Made by a program: the position numbers and the translations under genes. 52,317 nt of DNA from Spirochaetales bacterium. Lineage in GTDB: Bacteria > Spirochaetota > Spirochaetia > UBA9216. The notes under the pieces were generated by a model. The model was given only the letters and a program-made list of their open reading frames with translations, made no database searches and was not told the DNA's origin. The stretch is from NCBI GenBank assembly GCA_003245835.1, contig QKCC01000264.1, forward strand, positions 1 to 52,317, read 5' to 3'. Within the stretch, counting starts at the first letter, position 1. Every line of letters starts with the position of its first letter. This document shows, in pieces, positions 1 to 8,128 of the stretch.

Positions 1-369
1 GAGCCCTGGCGCAATCTGCGCAGGTACCGGCTCGGGTTTAACACCTTCGGCCCATGGTCGTTTTCGAGGCATCCGAACTATACTTGCGAAGTCGGGCAGT
101 GGGTTGTTGTTTTTTTCTACCTTGCTGCGGCTTCAGGCTCCCTTCATTTCAGCGGGGCAGGCGCTGCCGTTCTTCTGATCCTGTTTATCGGCAGTACCGT
201 CTTTGCTGAATCCGTTACCGCGTCAAAGTACCCGGAGTACGACAGCTGGCGTAAGATCACTTCAGTCTGGATTCCGGTAAAATCACTGTTCAATGCAAAA
301 AAGCGCAGAGAGTTTCTGGCTGAAGGTGCCGCAGACAGGGCCGGTTCAACTGACAGTCTTAACGTATAA
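1..369 (+). CDS. DUF1295 / steroid 5-alpha-reductase-like membrane protein (C-terminal part)
   Basis: The reading frame is open from base 1 to a TAA at 367-369 and gives the last 122 residues of a membrane protein; the start lies outside the window. The segment SFSRHPNY, a hydrophobic stretch, and the later SKYPEYDSW...WIP match the C-terminal pattern of DUF1295 proteins. These are related to steroid 5-alpha-reductase and isoprenylcysteine methyltransferase-like membrane enzymes, where the R-H-P-N-Y motif is the conserved cofactor-site signature. The tail after WIPV is hydrophilic. The actual substrate of bacterial DUF1295 proteins is not established. The 3' end overlaps the convergent TRAP permease gene by 11 bp, with no terminator visible between them. 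The family call is fairly secure; the function is not. Confidence 0.8.
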   Translation, partial: EPWRNLRRYRLGFNTFGPWSFSRHPNYTCEVGQWVVVFFYLAAASGSLHFSGAGAAVLLILFIGSTVFAESVTASKYPEYDSWRKITSVWIPVKSLFNAKKRREFLAEGAADRAGSTDSLNV

Positions 370-2239
370 GACCGAGTGAAAACCACGGAACATAGGTAAT
401 AAGCAGCACCATCGCAAGCAGTATCAGGAAGAACGGAATTACTCCCCTGTATATTTTTGCAAGCGGCGTTTCAAACGCGTATGATGCAAGGAAGAGGTTC
501 AGCCCGACCGGCGGTGTAAGGTAGCCGAGAGACAGGTTTGCAAGAAAGATTATTCCAAGCTGTACGGGGTGTATCCCGTACATGTCACCGAGAGGGATTA
601 TCAGCGGCGCAACTACAACTATAGCGGAGAAAATATCCATCAGGCAGCCGGTAATCAGAAGCACACCGTTCAGAAGCAGCAGAAAAACCAGCGGGGAGCT
701 TACGTTGTTGCTGAAAAAATCCGTAAGCAGCCTCGGGATTTCGGCATCTACTATGAAGTAAGACAGTCCCTTGGCCATGGCGATGATCATAAGGACCCCG
801 CCGACGACTGGTGCCGCTTTGCCTATTATTTTACCGAGATCCCTCAGCTTCATGTCACGGTAAATTACGACTTCGATGAAGATCGAGTAGACTACGGCAA
901 CAGCCCCGGTTTCGACAAGGGTCGTGATGCCGCTGAAGTACAGTACAAGGATTATCACCGGCAGCGTCAGGTCGCCTCCGGCTGTCTTCAGCGCCTTCAG
1001 TTTGTCGCCGGCGCTGTAGTATTCGGCTGCCTTTCTTTCGGCCTCCGGAAGAGCTTTTCGCCGTTTGACGGCATGAAAAACTCCCATCAGCGATAACGCA
1101 ACAACCATAATTATTCCCGGAATTATTCCCCCCAGAAACATATCCTTGATGCTGATTTTCGCCTGGATGGCGTACATGATAATCGGAAGGCTCGGGGGGA
1201 ACATCAGGCCGATGTCTCCGGAAGATGTTATCAGCCCCTTTGTGAATTTTTCGGTGTATTCGCCGCTGTTGATCAGTATATAAGACAGCAGTCCGCCGAG
1301 CGCCAGTATTGTGACCCCGGATGCGCCTGTAAATGTAGTGAAGAACGCGCAGACTACGACAGTCATGACGGCCAGTCCCCCGGGCATTTTGCCGATAAAG
1401 GCTTTGAAAAAGTTTACGAGGCGTTCCCCGCTTTTTCCCTCCGACAGGATGAACCCGGTAAGCGTGAACAGCGGGATCGCCGGAATTGCTGAACCTGTCA
1501 GCAGGTTGTAGATTTCATTCGGAATTACTTCGGGGACGCTCCATGTCCCCGCAAAAAGTACATATGCTGCGCCTCCGAGCAGAATAAATATCGGCAGCCC
1601 GAAAACGGTCAGCAAAATAAGAAAAAGAACTATGAACAGATCTGCCTTTTCAAAAAAGATGTAATAACCTTCGAGAATGTTTTCCAGCCAGATCGGCGGC
1701 ATGAACGGGGTAAGATACATCAGGTTTATGATAGTCGGAAGCGCCAGCGCCAGACCGATAATGATTCCTGCGGGAACGAGAGCCCTGTTACGGTGTTTTC
1801 GAAGTATTAAAAACCGTATGCCGGTTACGGCAAAAGAGACGGCAATAATGCCGCTGAGCGCATTAATCGGAATACTCAAAACAGTCTGCTGCGAATCGAA
1901 GCCGATGATCGAGAATGATACTGCGGCGACTGAAGCTGCGATTGATACTGCTGCGCTTGTGAGCGTTCCCGCTGCTTCGAAGAAGGTTTTCAGCCGTCCA
2001 TCGGGCAGGTTTTCGCTGAACCCGAGGCTGATGTGCTGTTTTTCCCTCGTGGTTATCATCCCTGCTATCAGCGCGGCCCAGAGTGTAAGGTGCTTCATTA
2101 TTCCGTCATAATCGGGAATGTCGGCAGAAAACGCCGTTCGCACCAGCATCTGGATGCACGGGATCAGCGCGAGAGAAACAAGGATAATTTCGGCAGCTCT
2201 GTTCTCTATTATCTGAAAAACTGCAGGCTTGTTTTTCAA
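359..2239 (-). CDS. tatQM: TRAP transporter fused small/large permease TatQM (DctQM-type)
   Basis: This 626-residue polytopic membrane protein joins the two TRAP permease subunits. The first ~180 residues form the four-helix DctQ-like small subunit. From about residue 195 the protein is DctM-like, with many hydrophobic helices and motifs such as GPSLPIIMYAIQ-like PPSLPIIMYA and TPPVGLNLF near the C-terminus. It would move an organic acid or similar solute across the inner membrane using an ion gradient, after delivery by the binding protein TatP. The likely start is a TTG at 2239, only 3 nt after the tatP stop; AGGAG in the end of tatP serves as ribosome binding site. Gene order and fusion match the Treponema pallidum TatT-TatP-TatQM system (Tp0956-Tp0958). 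The substrate cannot be read from the sequence. Confidence 0.9.
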   Translation of the reverse strand: MKNKPAVFQIIENRAAEIILVSLALIPCIQMLVRTAFSADIPDYDGIMKHLTLWAALIAGMITTREKQHISLGFSENLPDGRLKTFFEAAGTLTSAAVSIAASVAAVSFSIIGFDSQQTVLSIPINALSGIIAVSFAVTGIRFLILRKHRNRALVPAGIIIGLALALPTIINLMYLTPFMPPIWLENILEGYYIFFEKADLFIVLFLILLTVFGLPIFILLGGAAYVLFAGTWSVPEVIPNEIYNLLTGSAIPAIPLFTLTGFILSEGKSGERLVNFFKAFIGKMPGGLAVMTVVVCAFFTTFTGASGVTILALGGLLSYILINSGEYTEKFTKGLITSSGDIGLMFPPSLPIIMYAIQAKISIKDMFLGGIIPGIIMVVALSLMGVFHAVKRRKALPEAERKAAEYYSAGDKLKALKTAGGDLTLPVIILVLYFSGITTLVETGAVAVVYSIFIEVVIYRDMKLRDLGKIIGKAAPVVGGVLMIIAMAKGLSYFIVDAEIPRLLTDFFSNNVSSPLVFLLLLNGVLLITGCLMDIFSAIVVVAPLIIPLGDMYGIHPVQLGIIFLANLSLGYLTPPVGLNLFLASYAFETPLAKIYRGVIPFFLILLAMVLLITYVPWFSLGLIR

Positions 2240-2242
2240 GGG

Positions 2243-3241
2243 CTACCGGCTCCTGAAGTCCCTGAGCATGGCGGTAACCTTGTTGTAGCTTTCTGTTGAT
2301 ACAAAACCGTTATCTCCGACAAGTACGGACATATTTTCGCCGAGCAGTGCTCTCCAGTGGTCGGCGGTGTCGGGGTTCGGTTTATTAATTCTCAGCCCGT
2401 TGTCGAGCATTACGTTGAGCGCTTTTTTTTCAAGAGATACCGATTCAGTGTAGAAGCTTTCGGACATTTTCATGGCTGCCGCTATCAGATCTTTCTTGTA
2501 CATGTCCGGAACCTTGTTCCAGGCCTTTTCCGTTATGACTATTCCGCCCAGGATGGGGCTGATCTTCATGTCGAGCATGTTGTCGGCAAGAGCGAACCAC
2601 TGGTAGGAGGCCGCGAGCATCGGTGAGGCATAGAGAGATTCGATCATTCCGCTCTGCAGTCCCATCAGAACGTCCGGAGTATCCAGCGAGATTACATTAA
2701 AGCCCATGTTGCGGAATGCTTCCGCCAGTTCCGGCTGGGTTACGGACCCTGAAAATTTCATCGGCATCATGTCCTCGGGCTCAACAATCGGGTCTTTCGA
2801 GAAGAAATTGACCCACCCCGATTTTGACCAGGTGAGTACCACAAAACCCTTTTCAAGGATCGCGTCGTTGAAGATCGGCGTGACCTCCTGAACTATAAAA
2901 TCGAGTTCCTCTTCGGTTTTAAGCATGAACGGGATGTTCATGGCGAAGGTGTCGGGAAGGATTCCCGTCATTCCGGTGGTTGAAAGGACGGCCATGTCGA
3001 TCTGCCCGATTCGCATCTTGCGTATAACATCGGATTCTCCGCCGGCAATACCGCCCGGGTAGATCTTTATTCTGACTCTGCCGTCTGTTATCTGCTGCCA
3101 GTCGGCCCCCATCTGCTGCAGGGCCTTGTTCCATTCTGTGCCTTCCGGCAGCAGGCTCGCAAGTTTGAATGTTATCGCATTAGCCTGAAACAGGACTGCT
3201 GTTAGAAGGATAATTGATATTAAAAAAAGCTTTCTGTTCAT
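2243..3241 (-). CDS. tatP: TRAP transporter substrate-binding protein TatP (DctP family)
   Basis: A 332-residue periplasmic DctP-type binding protein. I chose the ATG at 3241 because it overlaps the tatT stop as ATGA (3238-3241), the usual sign of translational coupling, and because it is followed at once by a signal peptide (MNRKLFLISIILL...QANA) with a normal signal peptidase I site. A start 17 codons upstream is possible in frame but would put a charged tail before the signal. The mature part has the DctP features: FKLASLLPEGTEW at the N-terminus, GRVRIKIYPGG, and VLTWSKSGWVNFFS in the ligand-hinge region. There is no lipobox cysteine, so unlike the T. pallidum homologue it is probably soluble in the periplasm. 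It is predicted to hand substrate to TatQM and to work with TatT. Confidence 0.9.
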   Translation of the reverse strand: MNRKLFLISIILLTAVLFQANAITFKLASLLPEGTEWNKALQQMGADWQQITDGRVRIKIYPGGIAGGESDVIRKMRIGQIDMAVLSTTGMTGILPDTFAMNIPFMLKTEEELDFIVQEVTPIFNDAILEKGFVVLTWSKSGWVNFFSKDPIVEPEDMMPMKFSGSVTQPELAEAFRNMGFNVISLDTPDVLMGLQSGMIESLYASPMLAASYQWFALADNMLDMKISPILGGIVITEKAWNKVPDMYKKDLIAAAMKMSESFYTESVSLEKKALNVMLDNGLRINKPNPDTADHWRALLGENMSVLVGDNGFVSTESYNKVTAMLRDFRSR

Positions 3242-4257
3242 TCCGATTCCTCTGTTTCTATGAAAAAGTCTTCGGCATGTTCGAGCATCCACCTGGCTTT
3301 ATCCTGGTAGATTGTAATGACCAGTTCATTCTCCGGAGCGTCGGCCGGATTAATTTCCAGGGCTTTTTCAAGTAGTTTTTTATAAGTACTGTAATCCTGT
3401 TTTTTTACACATACCGAGGCTGCGTAGCTGTTATAGGTTCCTGGATTCATTCCCCCGGCAAGTTCCAGCGCGGTATTGAAATGGTAGTCGATTTTATCTT
3501 CGAGACTGCTTATTCCAAGATCCGAATAATACCTGTCATTGAACCGGCCTATAGTTTCGGGGGCAAGTTCAGCGGCTTTCAGGATGTGCGAATACGGCAG
3601 GCTGCTGTAGATTTGAATGAAAATATCATGGATTGCCCCCTTGCTGTAATTGCTTTCGAGCTCGAGCGCCCGAAGCAGCATCGCGGCAGGAATGTAGAGC
3701 GTGCTTGCAAGTTCGAAATCAAAGGGATCGCAGCTGTATGCAGCTACCCATCCGCTGGCCGCCCAGTACAGCATGGCGGAATCGGACGGATCGTCGAACA
3801 TCGCTATTGCCTTGTCCAGCTGATCATCATCGACTGCTTCGGAAAACCCCGGGTGCTTCAGTTCAATTCCCGTCAGAACGTAGTCGCGGCCCCTAATGTA
3901 CATCTTTTCGGCCCTGTGCATCATGGTTTCCTGTTCGAGATAGTCCTCGTCCGAGAGCATTCCGGCAGGAGTCTGGATGAAAGCGTTTGCATACATGATG
4001 AAATTTTTGCCGGTTGAATACTGCATTCCGGCGTGTTCCGGTCTTGATGATAGCACCATCTCATACAGCTTCAGCGCAAGCGGAAGGGCGTCCGCGATCA
4101 GCTGCGGATCATCGTCCATTGTAAAAATATTCATGCCGCCTGAATCTGCTGAGAGCATCTCCGCAGCAGTATTCATTGCAATATCTTCAATGGAAATACA
4201 TGAAACAGCTGAAAACAATACTATGATAACCAGTATTATTGTTATAAAAGGTTTCAT
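3238..4257 (-). CDS. tatT: TRAP-associated TPR lipoprotein TatT
   Basis: A 339-residue lipoprotein with a signal peptide and lipobox FSAVSC (acylated Cys20), followed by an all-helical protein. In T. pallidum the TatT protein (Tp0956) is a TPR-like trimer with a pore that binds the TRAP binding protein TatP. Here the gene precedes tatP and tatQM with a 4-bp overlap, so the same role is inferred. Recognisable features are PLALKLYEMVLSSRPEHAGM near residue 60, a helical repeat where A/L/Y positions recur, and LLEKALEINPADAPEN near the C-terminus, a clear TPR-like helix end. It is the first gene of the operon; a TATATT box lies just upstream (about 4266-4271) with a weak AGG ribosome binding site. 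Confidence 0.85.
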   Translation of the reverse strand: MKPFITIILVIIVLFSAVSCISIEDIAMNTAAEMLSADSGGMNIFTMDDDPQLIADALPLALKLYEMVLSSRPEHAGMQYSTGKNFIMYANAFIQTPAGMLSDEDYLEQETMMHRAEKMYIRGRDYVLTGIELKHPGFSEAVDDDQLDKAIAMFDDPSDSAMLYWAASGWVAAYSCDPFDFELASTLYIPAAMLLRALELESNYSKGAIHDIFIQIYSSLPYSHILKAAELAPETIGRFNDRYYSDLGISSLEDKIDYHFNTALELAGGMNPGTYNSYAASVCVKKQDYSTYKKLLEKALEINPADAPENELVITIYQDKARWMLEHAEDFFIETEESE

Positions 4258-4378
4258 ACAACCTAAATATATACTCTATGTGCCGAAATAGAAAGCTGTT
4301 TAACTGAAAACTATCAATTCTGTATATCGGCTGACAGCCTCGTTGACTTCAAATGATGCAGAGAGTATCATTGCGGCT

Positions 4379-5608
4379 ATGAGAGAAGAAATACTAAAGC
4401 GGTTTGTCCGCTATGCAGGAATAACCACTACATCAGACATTCACAAGGATGTCTGCCCTTCAACCGACTGTCAGTGGGACCTTCTGAGACTGCTTGAAAA
4501 AGAGCTGCAGGACCTGGGGTTAACCGATATTACACTCAACGAACACGGATACCTGATAGCAAGGCTCGAAGCGAATACTGAAGCCGATGTGCCTGTTATA
4601 GGCTTTATGGCCCATGTCGATACCTCTTCGGATGTTTCCGGAACGGACGTGAAGCCTCAGATTCATGAAAATTATGACGGTAAGCCGATTGTTTTAAACG
4701 GCGGAACAGTTATAGATCCCGAACAGGATGAAAACCTGTCGAAATATAAAGGCCATACAGTTATTACAGCCGACGGAACAACTCTGCTGGGTGCTGACGA
4801 CAAGGCCGGTGTGGCAGAGATAATGACTGCAGTCAAATTTCTTGTCGACAACCCCGATATCAAACACGGTACGCTCGAAATCATCTTTACCCCGGACGAA
4901 GAAACCGGAAAGGGTATGGACCGTTTTCCGCGTGAAAAACTCCGGTCGGTATTTGCCTACACGCTCGACGGCGGAGAAGAGGGCGAAGTAGATTCGGAAT
5001 GCTTCAATGCCTACGCGGTAAAGGTTAAATTCGAAGGCCGGGTATTTCATCTCGGCGACGCGAGGGGCCGGCTGGTGAACGCAGTCACGATGGTCTCAAA
5101 ATTTGTCAGCATGATGCCGCAGGCCGAAAGCCCCGAGGCTACCGACGGGCGTTTCGGTTATTATTGTCCGTTTGAAATTAAAGCCGAGGTCGGAGAGGCG
5201 GAACTGCTGATCTACCTGCGGGATTTTAAACTTGACGAACTTATGAGAAGGCTCGAGGCCCTGAAAAAACTGGCTGAAGCTGTCGAAGTCATGTTTCCCG
5301 GAGGAAAGGTTACCGTAGATGGGCAGAAGCAGTACCTTAATATGCGGGAACATATGGATAAAATCCCTGAAGGAATGGATTACCTGCTGAAAGCTGCTGC
5401 AGCGGCGGGTGTTGAAACCAGCTTCGAAATAATCCGCGGAGGCACCGACGGCGCACGGCTTGCAGAGATGGGCATTCCCACTCCGAATATTTATACAGGC
5501 GGTCATAACTACCACAGCAAGAAAGAGTGGGCAGTACTGAGTACCATGGAAAAATCCTGCAATACAGTAATCAACCTGGTCAAATTGTGGGCCGGAGCGG
5601 ATGTATAG
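4379..5608 (+). CDS. pepT: peptidase T (tripeptide aminopeptidase, M20B)
   Basis: Cytoplasmic zinc aminopeptidase that removes the N-terminal residue from tripeptides. With the ATG at 4379 the protein has 409 residues, and its metal ligands fall almost exactly on E. coli PepT numbering: H79-x-D81 in AHVDTSSD, D140 in GADDKAG, E174-E175 in TPDEETG, and later RGGTDGA and GGHNYHSK. A TTG at 4343 would add 12 residues and has no better ribosome binding site, so the ATG is preferred; neither start has a strong Shine-Dalgarno. The dimerisation-region motif reads FHLGDARG rather than the usual HPG-type sequence, a small difference. The gene is divergent from tatT and followed 39 bp later by the FecR-domain gene. 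No link to the neighbours is evident. Confidence 0.93.
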   Translation: MREEILKRFVRYAGITTTSDIHKDVCPSTDCQWDLLRLLEKELQDLGLTDITLNEHGYLIARLEANTEADVPVIGFMAHVDTSSDVSGTDVKPQIHENYDGKPIVLNGGTVIDPEQDENLSKYKGHTVITADGTTLLGADDKAGVAEIMTAVKFLVDNPDIKHGTLEIIFTPDEETGKGMDRFPREKLRSVFAYTLDGGEEGEVDSECFNAYAVKVKFEGRVFHLGDARGRLVNAVTMVSKFVSMMPQAESPEATDGRFGYYCPFEIKAEVGEAELLIYLRDFKLDELMRRLEALKKLAEAVEVMFPGGKVTVDGQKQYLNMREHMDKIPEGMDYLLKAAAAAGVETSFEIIRGGTDGARLAEMGIPTPNIYTGGHNYHSKKEWAVLSTMEKSCNTVINLVKLWAGADV

Positions 5609-5647
5609 AAACAGTTGTGTTATATTCAAAACTAAAGGCGGGCAAGA

Positions 5648-6826
5648 ATGAAAAGAAATATCAAAAAGGTTATTTTTCCAATTCTGATGTGTTTTGTCTC
5701 CGTGCTGGTTTTTGCGGCGGATCCCGTAGGACGTATTGTTTATATCGAGGGAATTGTTGATCTTCAGCGTGACGGCGAGATCAGCGAGCTCTGGGATTCC
5801 GATATCGGGACAGAAATATACAACTATGATTTAATCGAGACCGGAAAAGACGGTTTTGTTGAAATAGAAATGACAGGTTACAACAGACGGGGTTCTCTTA
5901 TCAAAGTCGACAGCGACACCGCCTTTTATTTTGACTCGGCTGAAATAGGCGGAGATTCAAGAACCAATATTAATATGATGTCCGGTTCATTATCATTCAA
6001 GGTACAGAAGCTTGCCGGAAACGAAGAGCTGAATGTCCGTACGGAGAGCGCTGTAATGGGTGTGCGCGGTACCGATTTTACTGTGAAACGCGCCCCTGAA
6101 GGTTCAATTCTGGTCACCTGTGTTGACGGAAAGGTGGCCTGTGAAGACGACCGGAACATGGAACGCTTCGCGATGCCCGGCAGCGTGGTCGAAAAGCGTT
6201 CGGGAAGCAGTCTTTCGAGGGTCGATATCGATGTCGGAGACGAAAACCTCTACGGCACATACTGGACCAGCAAGCGGGAGGAAATTTTCCGCGCCGGGGC
6301 TGAAACCTTCATAAAGGGATATTCGGCACAGTACAGCAATTACCTGCCGCGGTTTCTGGAAGCATACGACAACCTGCTTGCGGTAAAAAGCCAGCTTGAG
6401 ACATACGGCCGGGACGGGACCTCCGGAGGTTCAGGGTTTTCTTCCACCATGATTACGGTTAAAGCCGATACATCCGACGAGATGATTATGATCCGCAGTA
6501 TCCTGCCGCTTTTTGAGCACGCATTCTATGCTGTCCAGGTTCTTGAGGATTATCACAGCCAGGGAATAGGCCGCACAATGATCGAACCTAATTATTCCTC
6601 GGATGATTTTTTCAGTGACTTCGCGCGGCGGAAACTTGAGATTAAAAACAAGCTTGCGGATGTCAGATACTGTATAAAGCTTTATATGAATATCAGCAGG
6701 GCGGCAAACCCCGGAGGGCTGGATTCACCGTCATTCTTTGACGATATGATGACCGGGCCTAATCCGCTCGGCGCCGGTTCTGTTCCGAAGGCAAACATGC
6801 CCGACAGTATGATGCAGAATCAGTAA
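5648..6826 (+). CDS. exported FecR-domain protein
   Basis: A 392-residue exported protein. A signal peptide covers about residues 1-23 (MKRNIKKVIFPILMCFVSV...FAA). It is followed by a FecR-type domain (about 24-160), recognisable from VGRIVYIEGIVDLQRDG, the repeated FVEIEM/IKVDSDTAFYF strands, and ESAVMGVRGTDFTV, the classic 'VRGTxF' signature. In spirochaetes such FecR proteins are usually periplasmic or envelope proteins and are not tied to iron-sigma factors; no sigma gene is near here. The C-terminal half is helical, charged and unrecognised. A good ribosome binding site (AAGGCGGG at 5635-5642) precedes the ATG. A strong hairpin terminator follows the stop. Confidence 0.8.
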   Translation: MKRNIKKVIFPILMCFVSVLVFAADPVGRIVYIEGIVDLQRDGEISELWDSDIGTEIYNYDLIETGKDGFVEIEMTGYNRRGSLIKVDSDTAFYFDSAEIGGDSRTNINMMSGSLSFKVQKLAGNEELNVRTESAVMGVRGTDFTVKRAPEGSILVTCVDGKVACEDDRNMERFAMPGSVVEKRSGSSLSRVDIDVGDENLYGTYWTSKREEIFRAGAETFIKGYSAQYSNYLPRFLEAYDNLLAVKSQLETYGRDGTSGGSGFSSTMITVKADTSDEMIMIRSILPLFEHAFYAVQVLEDYHSQGIGRTMIEPNYSSDDFFSDFARRKLEIKNKLADVRYCIKLYMNISRAANPGGLDSPSFFDDMMTGPNPLGAGSVPKANMPDSMMQNQ

Positions 6827-6834
6827 TCTGCGGC

Positions 6835-6888
6835 AGACATCTGAAAACAAAACTTTATAGAATACGGTTTTCAGATGTCTTTGTTTTT
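6835..6888 (+). terminator. rho-independent terminator of the FecR-domain gene
   Basis: A perfect 14-bp stem (left arm AGACATCTGAAAAC at 6835-6848, right arm 6867-6880) with an 18-nt loop is followed by TTGTTTTT. It lies 8 nt after the FecR gene stop and its U-tract reaches the stop codon of the convergent alr gene. There is no T-run on the other side, so it should act on the plus strand only. Confidence 0.85.
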
Positions 6889-8014
6889 AATCGAAAATCC
6901 GGGGAACTCTTTTTGAGATAGCGCAGAGCAGCTCATACGGTATTGTTTCGGTTATATCAGTAAGGTCGGCTGCGTTCATCGCACCATCTTCGCTGCCGAA
7001 GAGCACAGCCCGGTCATACAGCGATACCCTGAGCTCGGGACCGAGGTCAACCATCAGCAGATCCATGCATATTGTTCCGGCAACCGGGTACAGACGGTTA
7101 TTAATCAGAATTTTAGCCTTATTCGACAGCTTCCTTGTAAAGCCGTCAGCGTATCCGGCGGGAATTGTTCCGATCCAGGTTTCTCCGGCGGTTGTATACC
7201 TTCTTCCGTACGAAATATCGGTTCCGGCCGGGACCTTTTTGATGTGCATCAGCCTGGATTCAAAGCTCATCACCGGTTTCGGGTAAAGTTCAGGATCTAG
7301 GCTGCTGAGCAGGGCTTCTTCGCCTCCGGGCAGGTAGCCGTATGCGAGTATTCCTGGACGTACCATATCAAAATGCGCTTCGGGGTAGTTCAGTATTCCT
7401 CCCGAATTCGCTGCATGGACTATTCCGGGATTGATCCCGTCTTTCCTGACTGATTCTATGATCCCGCTGAATGTCCGGATTTGTTCCTTTGTATATTCAA
7501 CGTCCGACGGGTCCGAACTGTCGCTGACGGGGAAATGAGTGCACATTCCTCCGAGGGTGATTCCGGAAGAATCAGCAATCATCCGTGCAAGGCTCAGCGT
7601 CTGGTCTGTCGGGCAGCCGATTCGGCCCATGCCGGTATCAATTTTCAGGTGAACCTTAAGGCTTTCCTTTTTAAGGGCTGCCTTAATCAGTATCAGCTCA
7701 GCCTCGGTCGAAATTACCGCCTCGAGCTTCAGTTCAATCAGAGTTTCCATTTCTTCCGGAAGAACGGGGCTCAAAACTATTATCGGGGCAGTAATGCCGT
7801 TCTGCCTGAGGTCCTCCGCTTCGCTTACCGCGGCAACTGCAAGGTAGTCCGCTCCGAACGCAATTGCCGACTCGGCGATTCCTACGGCACCGTGTCCGTA
7901 ACCGTCCGCCTTGACCGCAAGACAGATTTTTGTCCCCGGTTTAACCATCTTTTTTACAGATTCAATATTATGCCTGAGGTTTTGTGTATGTATTAATGCC
8001 CGGGTAGCTCTCAT
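6887..8014 (-). CDS. alr: alanine racemase
   Basis: PLP enzyme interconverting L- and D-alanine for peptidoglycan. The 375-residue protein starts MRATRALIHTQNLRHN, the usual beginning of the family. The PLP lysine is K35 in AVKADGYGHG. KIDTGMGRIG, the catalytic-tyrosine region ISYGRRYT, and the C-terminal TICMDLLMVDLG are present. A TTG at 8053 would add 13 residues, but the ATG at 8014 is preferred because a near-consensus promoter (TTGTCA, 17 bp, TAGAAT) ends just 7 nt before it. This means the mRNA should begin at or next to the ATG. No Shine-Dalgarno sequence is present, consistent with leaderless translation. Confidence 0.95.
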   Translation of the reverse strand: MRATRALIHTQNLRHNIESVKKMVKPGTKICLAVKADGYGHGAVGIAESAIAFGADYLAVAAVSEAEDLRQNGITAPIIVLSPVLPEEMETLIELKLEAVISTEAELILIKAALKKESLKVHLKIDTGMGRIGCPTDQTLSLARMIADSSGITLGGMCTHFPVSDSSDPSDVEYTKEQIRTFSGIIESVRKDGINPGIVHAANSGGILNYPEAHFDMVRPGILAYGYLPGGEEALLSSLDPELYPKPVMSFESRLMHIKKVPAGTDISYGRRYTTAGETWIGTIPAGYADGFTRKLSNKAKILINNRLYPVAGTICMDLLMVDLGPELRVSLYDRAVLFGSEDGAMNAADLTDITETIPYELLCAISKRVPRIFD

Positions 8015-8021
8015 GCGGACT

Positions 8022-8056
8022 ATTCTACCGCTAAAATTCTGTCTTGACAACAAGAC
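8022..8056 (-). promoter_or_regulatory. alr promoter with palindrome over the -35 box
   Basis: On the minus strand TTGTCA (8050-8045) and TAGAAT (8027-8022) are separated by exactly 17 bp, and the -10 box is 7 nt from the alr ATG. A perfect 6-bp inverted repeat with a 4-nt spacer (GTCTTG ACAA CAAGAC, 8041-8056) covers the -35 box, a position where a regulator could block polymerase. The same palindrome contains TTGACA on the plus strand, so it could also contribute to a promoter towards mnmA. The promoter is well supported by sequence; regulation is inferred. Confidence 0.6.
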
Positions 8057-8115
8057 GTCCGCAGACGATTAAGGCAGTTTTGCGGCACCGTCTTTTTTTT
8101 ATCAGTCTTCTGCAC

Positions 8116-8121
8116 TATAAT
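8116..8121 (+). promoter_or_regulatory. -10 box directly before mnmA (possible leaderless start)
   Basis: A consensus TATAAT lies 7 nt upstream of the mnmA ATG (8129). No Shine-Dalgarno sequence is present between them. The -35 region at normal distance is a T-rich tract with no consensus match, so strength is uncertain. An alternative upstream promoter (TTGACA at 8044-8049) would give a normal leader of about 50 nt. Confidence 0.45.
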
Positions 8122-8128
8122 TTGATTC

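Noticed and set aside
1677-2111. Long opposite-strand frames inside tatQM, alr, birA, groL and the giant genes
   Set aside because: They lie in full antiphase to well-supported genes, lack ribosome binding sites and have no recognisable domains.
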